Part shown: positions 58,817 to 64,000 of the stretch, one piece after another
Position numbering within the stretch: position 1 is the stretch's first letter
Layout of the letters: the number at the start of each line of letters is the position of its first letter
Source: Sambucus nigra
Lineage: Eukaryota > Streptophyta > Magnoliopsida > Dipsacales > Adoxaceae
Assembly: GCA_949130495.1 (NCBI GenBank)
Contig: OX422217.1
Span: 572,790,606-572,854,605, forward strand
Length of the DNA: 64,000 nucleotides
Direction of reading: 5' to 3'
Translations under genes and position numbers: made by a program
Notes under the pieces: generated by a model
Told to the model about the DNA's origin: nothing
Databases searched by the model: none
What the model saw: the letters and a program-made list of their open reading frames with translations, nothing else

Positions 58817-58818
<2 letters not shown>
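58446..58818. mobile_element. Near-complete palindromic MITE with G-rich centre, between AT microsatellites
   Basis: The left arm (58446-58575) and right arm (58690-58818) are inverted repeats at roughly 88% by eye: both contain AGGTTCAAA(C/A)GCGAACATT, GAACATTAAGGAAAAACAC, ACCCATTTATTTTAA and ATGTTGAAATTGATCC. The palindrome extends inward as a C-rich stretch (58578-58608) facing a G-rich one (58655-58692). AT repeats flank it on both sides. There is no coding capacity: frames at 58474-58797 and 58483-58875 are palindrome artefacts. Confidence 0.85.

Positions 58819-58870
<52 letters not shown>
58819..58870. repeat. (AT)n microsatellite
   Basis: About 52 bases of alternating AT directly abut the MITE; a shorter AT run (58428-58445) abuts its other side. 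Confidence 0.95.
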
Positions 58871-58872
<2 letters not shown>

Positions 58873-59277
58873 CATTTTTCATTTTCATGATTTATCTTGA
58901 ATTAAGTGACATAGTCTACGTGCACTTTAATTTTACATTGGGGGTTTTAATTATGAAAAGGTAAGAAAGATGTTTAAAAAATTAAAATATTTATTTTTTG
59001 AAAGTTTTTCTGGGAATAAATACCCTGGAAAACTTTTGTAAAAAGGTTATTTCAATGAAAAGGGGTTATTTGAAAAATGAAAAAGGAGGAAAAGTTAGAA
59101 AAATCCCAAATAGGGGATATGTCGATCGGCATACCCCTTGGCCTGCCTATTGGTGTATTGGTTAGGTTAAAGTTTCTTTTTTCACCATGGTTGTCCTTTT
59201 CCTGCAATTCTGTGTACTCAAAAAATGGTTTTTGCAACAGCAGACCGATTCTTTCGTCTTTTGTGGAGGATTTCAAG

Positions 59278-59288
59278 CATAAAAGGGG
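59278..59288 (+). promoter_or_regulatory. TATA-like box ahead of the DUF7745-like gene remnant
   Basis: CATAAAAGGGG lies 88 bases before the ATG at 59366, with a CT/CA-rich leader between. This is the same general layout as at 56109. The position suggests, but does not prove, a promoter. Confidence 0.4.
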
Positions 59289-59365
59289 CCTTTGGGGTGG
59301 ATTTTTCAATCACACCTCAACATCTTCCTTTATCTTTGTTCTATAAAGTTTCTCGCTCTTCTGAG

Positions 59366-60340
59366 ATGGAAGTTCCCGTAACTCAGGCTTTTGTTTCCTA
59401 TCTTGAAGGGTTGGAAGCCATGTGTTTATTTAATGTCAACTACGAGGCATTTAACTTGTGTTGGGTTACTTTATGGCATAATCATCCCATTGACTGGAAT
59501 CTTCTGGAAGCAGATTTGCGGTTCTAGTACCCTAAAGACCATATGTTTCGTTTTGGCCTGGACAAGGCATATCCCATCTATGAAGAATTTTCTACTATAT
59601 TAGACGTCGATCCCAGTGTTGCTGTGATTATGCATGACTTATCCCATTCTCCTCAGTTATCGCTAGTTGAATTGTTGTATGTCTCTCCTTTTACTGCCCG
59701 AACGCTAATGCATGGGGGAAATATCAACCTCCCCTTAGTGTTAAATTATGTATGCAAAAGAGACTATAATGAAAATGGCTTTGTTAGGGCCATAACCTTA
59801 GGATTGATTGCCAGGATGCTCTTGGTGAATGGCGATATGACGGAGAACAATAAGGTGGCCACCATCTTATTGTGGATGTCTTATCCTCGCAATCCGACTG
59901 CTACCATATTGGCGGATAAATTAAATGGCCTGGATTATTGGAAAGAAAGTTAGTCCAAATTTTTACGAGGCAACCCTCTGATGTTGTTTGTGTGATTGTC
60001 AGAGCGACTTCACATGGAGGATCCCCAGTAAGTATCCTCTTACTGGTGTCCTAAACATATTTATGCAGTCCTTTCATAACTTCGGTCCCTCTGTGGAGAA
60101 CTTGGTTAAGTGACTCATGGAGCATGGGGTTAAACACCTTCGTTGGTCAGTGTCGTGGTGGGGCGAACTACAGCATGTCCTGTAACTGGGAGACTATTGT
60201 TATGTTTGACTGGTAGGCATTTACTAAACTGAATTTAAATTTCCTTGGCGACTTCTGCGTCAAGTGGGCTAGGAACAAATTGTTCCTCCGCGCATAACTA
60301 ATTTCTTTAATGCGGAGAATTTAACTGAGTTTTGAGGATG
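59366..60340 (+). pseudogene. DUF7745-like gene remnant (antisense to the right-hand Tat pol)
   Basis: The ATG at 59366 opens MEVPVTQAFVSYLEGLEAMC. The same frame runs for over 600 bases with nonsense codons: TAG at 59525-59527 where relatives would have an aromatic residue before YP, TAG at 59951-59953, a TGA soon after, and more beyond. Readable motifs: NHPIDWNLLEADLRF, then YPKDHMFRFGLD and YEEFSTILDVD, then ILADKLNGL, then SERLHMEDPQ and YWCPKHIYAV. The 'F.P....F.FG......EEF..IL' pattern followed by 'ERLH' is that of the plant DUF7745 family, as I remember it, which occurs mostly in transposon-associated genes. Its function is unknown. The 3' limit is approximate. Confidence 0.6.
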
Positions 60341-61174
60341 ACTTTTGAGCCTTTGTGGAAGCATCGCAAGCCAGCTACCCGTCTTTCCTAATCTTTTGGG
60401 TAACCTGGGTTTATATTTTGGGTTTATTTGATGTGGTTATGGGGGAATGTGTTCATAAATAAATGTGTTGAGGAAACAGGGTAGAGGTGGCTTGTGGTGT
60501 TTGATGCTCAGGAAGAGGACATTGTGGTTTCGTTCAAGTTGATCAAGGCATACTGTCGCATGGAGAGCGTAAGGAATGTTGTCAATACTGGGATTATTGG
60601 GGTTCTTCAGAGATTAGTGATGATAGTTATGATAATGAGGTGAGCCCATCTGGTTTAATGAGGTAGGTTTTCTGAAGGAATGGGAAATTTTAGTAGTAGT
60701 TGTACTTTTGTTTGTGTAGGTTAGGTCATAGGGTTGGTATGGGTATAGAGGTATTTTTGGACTTCCTTACAATTGATACTTTATGTAATTTCTATGTTTT
60801 GAATAAAAGAATAAAGTTATAGTTTGACATACTTCGTTGGACTTTTGAAGATTCTTCTTTTTGTTTGAATTATCTATAATGGTCTCTAAGGCAAACATAA
60901 TCATTTCGTTCATTTAAATAATGAGCGAGACTAGTGTTACTAGCAAGAGAAGAGAATAACATTTTGTGAGAAAGAGAGTATTATGCCCAAAGTGACTTAA
61001 TGGGATGCCTACATACCTTTTCACGGTTTGAAAATTATTTTGTAAGTTTTCTTTTTTGAAAAGGAAATTTTGAGAGGAACAGGTCCTACGTAATTCTGAA
61101 AAGAAAGTAGAGAGAAGTTTTTTTAGAATATAAAGGAGGTGAGAAGATTCATAGAGCGATGATAGTTAGACTAA
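60341..61174. other. Intergenic stretch between the antisense remnant and pol; possible poly(A) signals
   Basis: No further frame is readable. GAATAAAAGAATAAAG near 60800-60815 gives two overlapping AATAAA motifs about 450 bases past the DUF7745-like remnant, a fitting place for plus-strand transcript ends. Confidence 0.4.
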
Positions 61175-62200
61175 GGGTGGTATTTCTTAAGACGGTCCAA
61201 GTCAACTGGATACGCCATCTCTTCTCCGTCGAGGTCTGTGAGTATAGCAATGCCACTTGACAGAATCTTCTTCACGAGGTATGGCTAACTCTAGTTAGGT
61301 TTGAATTTTCCTTTTGGATCCTAGATGGGTTTTATAATTTCTTTGAGAAAGATATCTCCATTTCGCACATCGCAGTTTTTGAATTTTTTATTGAATGATT
61401 GCACAATTGACATTGGTATCCTTTTATATGGTATAGAGCATTTAGTCTTCTTTCATCCAAAAGTGCGAGTTTATCATAGCGACTTTGCTATTAATCAATT
61501 TCACCGACTTAACTTTCGAGCATGACCTGTGGAAAGGGTATTTTGAGTTCGACGAGTAGGACTGCTTCCATGTCATATAGCAAGGAATAAGGGGCAGCTC
61601 TAATAGGTGTTTAATAGAGGTGTGGTAGCCTCAGAGGGCATACAGGATTCAAACTACCCAATCTCTACAACTTTTAATCATTTTATTAATTATGGATCTG
61701 AGGCATTTGTTAGCATCTTTGACAACACCTATTGGTTTGCAGTTGGTAAAAAGAGGACTTGTGCCAATGAATACCATATTCCTCGACTAATTTTGTGAAT
61801 TCAACTTCAAAATGGAGCCCATTATCTTATACCAACTCATAGGGAACTCCGTAATGGCAGATGTTCTTTTGGATGAACTTGGACAGTTTCTTTGCATTCA
61901 ATACATGTATGATTCGGCTTCAAACTATTTGGTGAAATAATTAGTGGAGAACATGATGAATTCATGCCCCTTTTATGGTTTGGGAATGACTTTCCTAATG
62001 CTGTCACTTCCCCAAGTTGAGAAGGGACAAGGTGAAGTCATTTCGTATAACTCTCAGGGAGGCAAGTGTTGAAGATTGGCGAATTGTTCGCATTTAAGGC
62101 ACCTTCTGACATAAGCAGCACAATCTTAGATTATGGTGGTCCACTAATATCCCTATCGAATGATCTTTTTTAGAAAGCATATGACTGTTCATGTCGGTCC
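61175..62200 (-). pseudogene. Integrase remnant of a second Tat/Ogre-like element
   Basis: On the minus strand the C-terminal end reads PKGKFKPN, then PYLVKKILSSGIAILTDLDGEE, then MAYPVDLDRLK (61175-61330), matching the end of Tat/Ogre integrases. To the right, core fragments are seen in mixed frames (61640-62130): KETVQVHPKEHLP, WAPF and NANNSPIFNT, which correspond to the 'KNIICHYGVP', 'DNGSHF' and 'ANSIH.PP' parts of Ogre integrase. There are many stops and frame changes. Confidence 0.7.
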
Positions 62201-62649
62201 CGCATTCTTCGTTGTGGATTTTATGCATCATGTCATTGACATCAACCCTGTTATGCAATGAAAATTGGTTCTATCAAAATTTCTCTTAAAAAGTGCTTTG
62301 TCATAGATCATGTACTAACATTAAGCCTGTGAAGAGTCGCGCGATCTTTCTTATTATCCTTCTAGGGATATTTATTATGCTTGAGGAGACACTAAATATC
62401 GTAACACCACGGTCCAAATATGTGTGGGTCTTCTTTTATTATGAGCTCAATGTGATAGTATTGAGTGGGTGTGGACTTCTTTTGGACTAGAAAGGGGGCC
62501 ATTTTTATTCCCTTAGGCATGTAAACCATAGAGGCCAAGTTTGCCAATGCATCTACAAAGCTATTTCTTAAAAGGGAAAGATAATGGAAGGTGATACCCT
62601 AAAATTGGGAGGCAATATCTTCAAGGTGAACATGAAAGGGTAGGAGTTT

Positions 62650-63200
62650 CTTATCTTTAACTTTCCACTTTCGGAGGAATTATCCGATACTGAAATATGA
62701 GTCTCCCTAGACATTGATGCATATTATTCCTTTTTTTAGGCAGTCTTGAGACCTTTAGTTCCTGATTTATATCTATCGTGTTGTTGGTGCATGGGAAGTC
62801 CAATTTGATGGCAATGGGAGTGCGAGAATTATTAGGGGCGAGTAGGAGTATCCCAATTCCACATCCCTTCTTGTTAATATCTCCATCAAAGAACATCTTC
62901 CATCGAAACTCTTTACGAGAAGTATAAAAAATATCTTCATCCAAGAACCCAGAAATCCATACATAGGCTTCTCCCATAGGACTATCGGCAAGGTAGTCAG
63001 AGATGGCTCTTCCTTTCATAGCTTTTGAAGTGACATGTGCAACGTCAACTTCGGCTAGTAACATCAACCAACGAGTTATGTGACTGGACACCAACTTGAT
63101 TGGGAAAGCATGCATGTAATGTTGGAGCTTCTGAGTGACCCAAACTAAGGCGACATACATATTTTCCAATGCAAAGTAGTTCACTTCATACCCTGTTAGC
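62650..63200 (-). pseudogene. RNase H remnant (tandem RNase H type) of the second Tat/Ogre-like element
   Basis: The frame 62657-63184 shows the end of one RNase H (YFALENMYVALVWVTQKLQHYM; a deletion removes the middle; VAHVTSKAMKGRAISDYLAD) and the start of a second one (WKMFFDGDINKKGCGIGILL; PIAIKLDFPCTNNT). The WxMxFDG start of the second RNase H is the Tat-clade hallmark. The frame decays after CTNNT. Confidence 0.85.
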
Positions 63201-63349
63201 TTTCAACAAGCATAGTAAATGGATCTTTCTTCTTGCTACGGTATGAATGATAGTGAAGTATAAAAAGAGGGGAAGAGCCAGTTGTAGTGGCATGAGCACC
63301 GAAGGTAGTGTAAGGTACTTCTAGATCTTGTCAAAGGCTTTTTAACATG

Positions 63350-64000
63350 ACACTTTCTAGAATTTTATCTAACACTTTCGGAGAAGATTGAAGATAGGTT
63401 CACAGATATAGGTTAACTGGATGATGAACTGACTGATGTACTGGAGTTTGCCCAGGAAGTCGCAAATTTCTTTCTTCATCTAAGGTGGAGGCATTTCAAG
63501 AATTGCTCTCAGTTTAGTAGGGTTTACTTTAATCCCTCTCCAACTAACCATGAATCCAAGGACTTTGACTTTTCATAATGCTGAAGATGCATTTTCACAA
63601 ATTGAGATGCATCTGATATTGTTATAGTCTCTTAAAGAATTTCCTCAAGGCATGGATGTGACCTTCTTGAGTTTTGGACTTAATGATCATATCTCCAACA
63701 TAGAATTTGACCTCTTTAAGGAAAATATCATGCAAAATGGTTGTAGATGCCCTCTAGTATATAGTTCCAGCACTTTTGAAACCAGAAGGCATGTCGTGTA
63801 GCAAAAGGTTCCCCATGGGGTGATAAAAGTAGTCTTCTGTTGGAGGTCGGGATTCATCTTTATCTGGTTATATCCGATAAAACCGTCAAAAATTGACTTG
63901 AGGTCATGACTAGTGGTGTTATTAATAATCATATCGATGTTAGGTAAAGGGCAATCGTCCTTTGGAGATTCTTTATTCAAATCTCAATAGTTGATGCACA
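63350..64000 (-). pseudogene. Reverse transcriptase remnant of the second Tat/Ogre-like element, truncated by window end
   Basis: The frame 63687-63980 reads NKESPKDDCPLPNIDMIINN, then FDGFIGYNQIKMNPDLQQKT, then TFITPWGTFCY, the standard Tat/Ogre RT core. After that a frameshift leads to a garbled 'MPFGLKNAGATYQR' region. Farther left (63400-63660), complementary phrases such as the counterpart of LGFMVSWRGIKVNPTKLRAIL are recognisable. The upstream gag lies beyond the window. Confidence 0.88.

Overview
The window looks like repeat-rich, AT-rich intergenic DNA from a flowering plant, probably a eudicot. The plant origin rests on the LTR-retrotransposon lineages that can be recognised: Tekay/Del chromovirus, Tat with dual RNase H, and SIRE-type copia. 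I see no convincing host gene, tRNA, rRNA or organelle insert. The window is almost entirely a stack of mobile elements nested in one another, and most insertion junctions can be read to the base.

Layout. 1-4748 is the 5' end of a Tekay-type Ty3/gypsy element on the minus strand (internal region, primer-binding site and a 3.1-kb LTR). 4749-10419 holds no recognisable gene but has an AT/AG microsatellite and an old array of about 155-bp repeats. 10420-11817 is a decayed minus-strand chromovirus (CCHC, protease, RT). 11818-52444 is a second Tekay copy, on the plus strand. It was about 10.1 kb long and has been spread over 40.6 kb by later insertions: (i) a 13.2-kb Tat element (12948-26184, minus, TSD TTCGG) in its 5' LTR; (ii) a small hAT-like element (26848-29036) in the same LTR, which itself holds a foldback MITE and a solo LTR; (iii) a gag-only, SIRE-related non-autonomous element (31733-36894, minus, TSD AGTAT) in the gag region; (iv) a 9.9-kb SIRE-type copia element (38284-48169, minus, TSD GAGCC) at the RNase H/integrase junction. 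52445-64000 holds satellite-like arrays, plus-strand gene remnants and, from about 61.2 kb to the window end, the decayed minus-strand pol of another Tat/Ogre-like element.

The most interesting biology is in the two Tat-type elements. Between the end of pol and the 3' LTR, the first carries a spliced gene on the opposite strand to gag-pol, with a domain like the 'putative gypsy type transposon' family, plus a 13-unit tandem array of about 128 bp. The second has, on the strand opposite its pol, remnants of a PMD-like gene and a DUF7745-like gene, each with a TATA-like box. None of the elements looks able to move by itself: the Tat and copia polyproteins keep long frames but carry five in-frame stops each. 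In Tat the internal stops all look like C-to-T changes at CAG or CGA codons.

Relative ages by eye fit the nesting: the Tekay LTRs differ by about 10% in the part compared, the Tat LTRs at about 24 of 990 positions, the copia LTRs by 2-3%, and the gag-only LTRs by about 2% outside one chimeric end. All domain names come from reading translated motifs; no database search was run.
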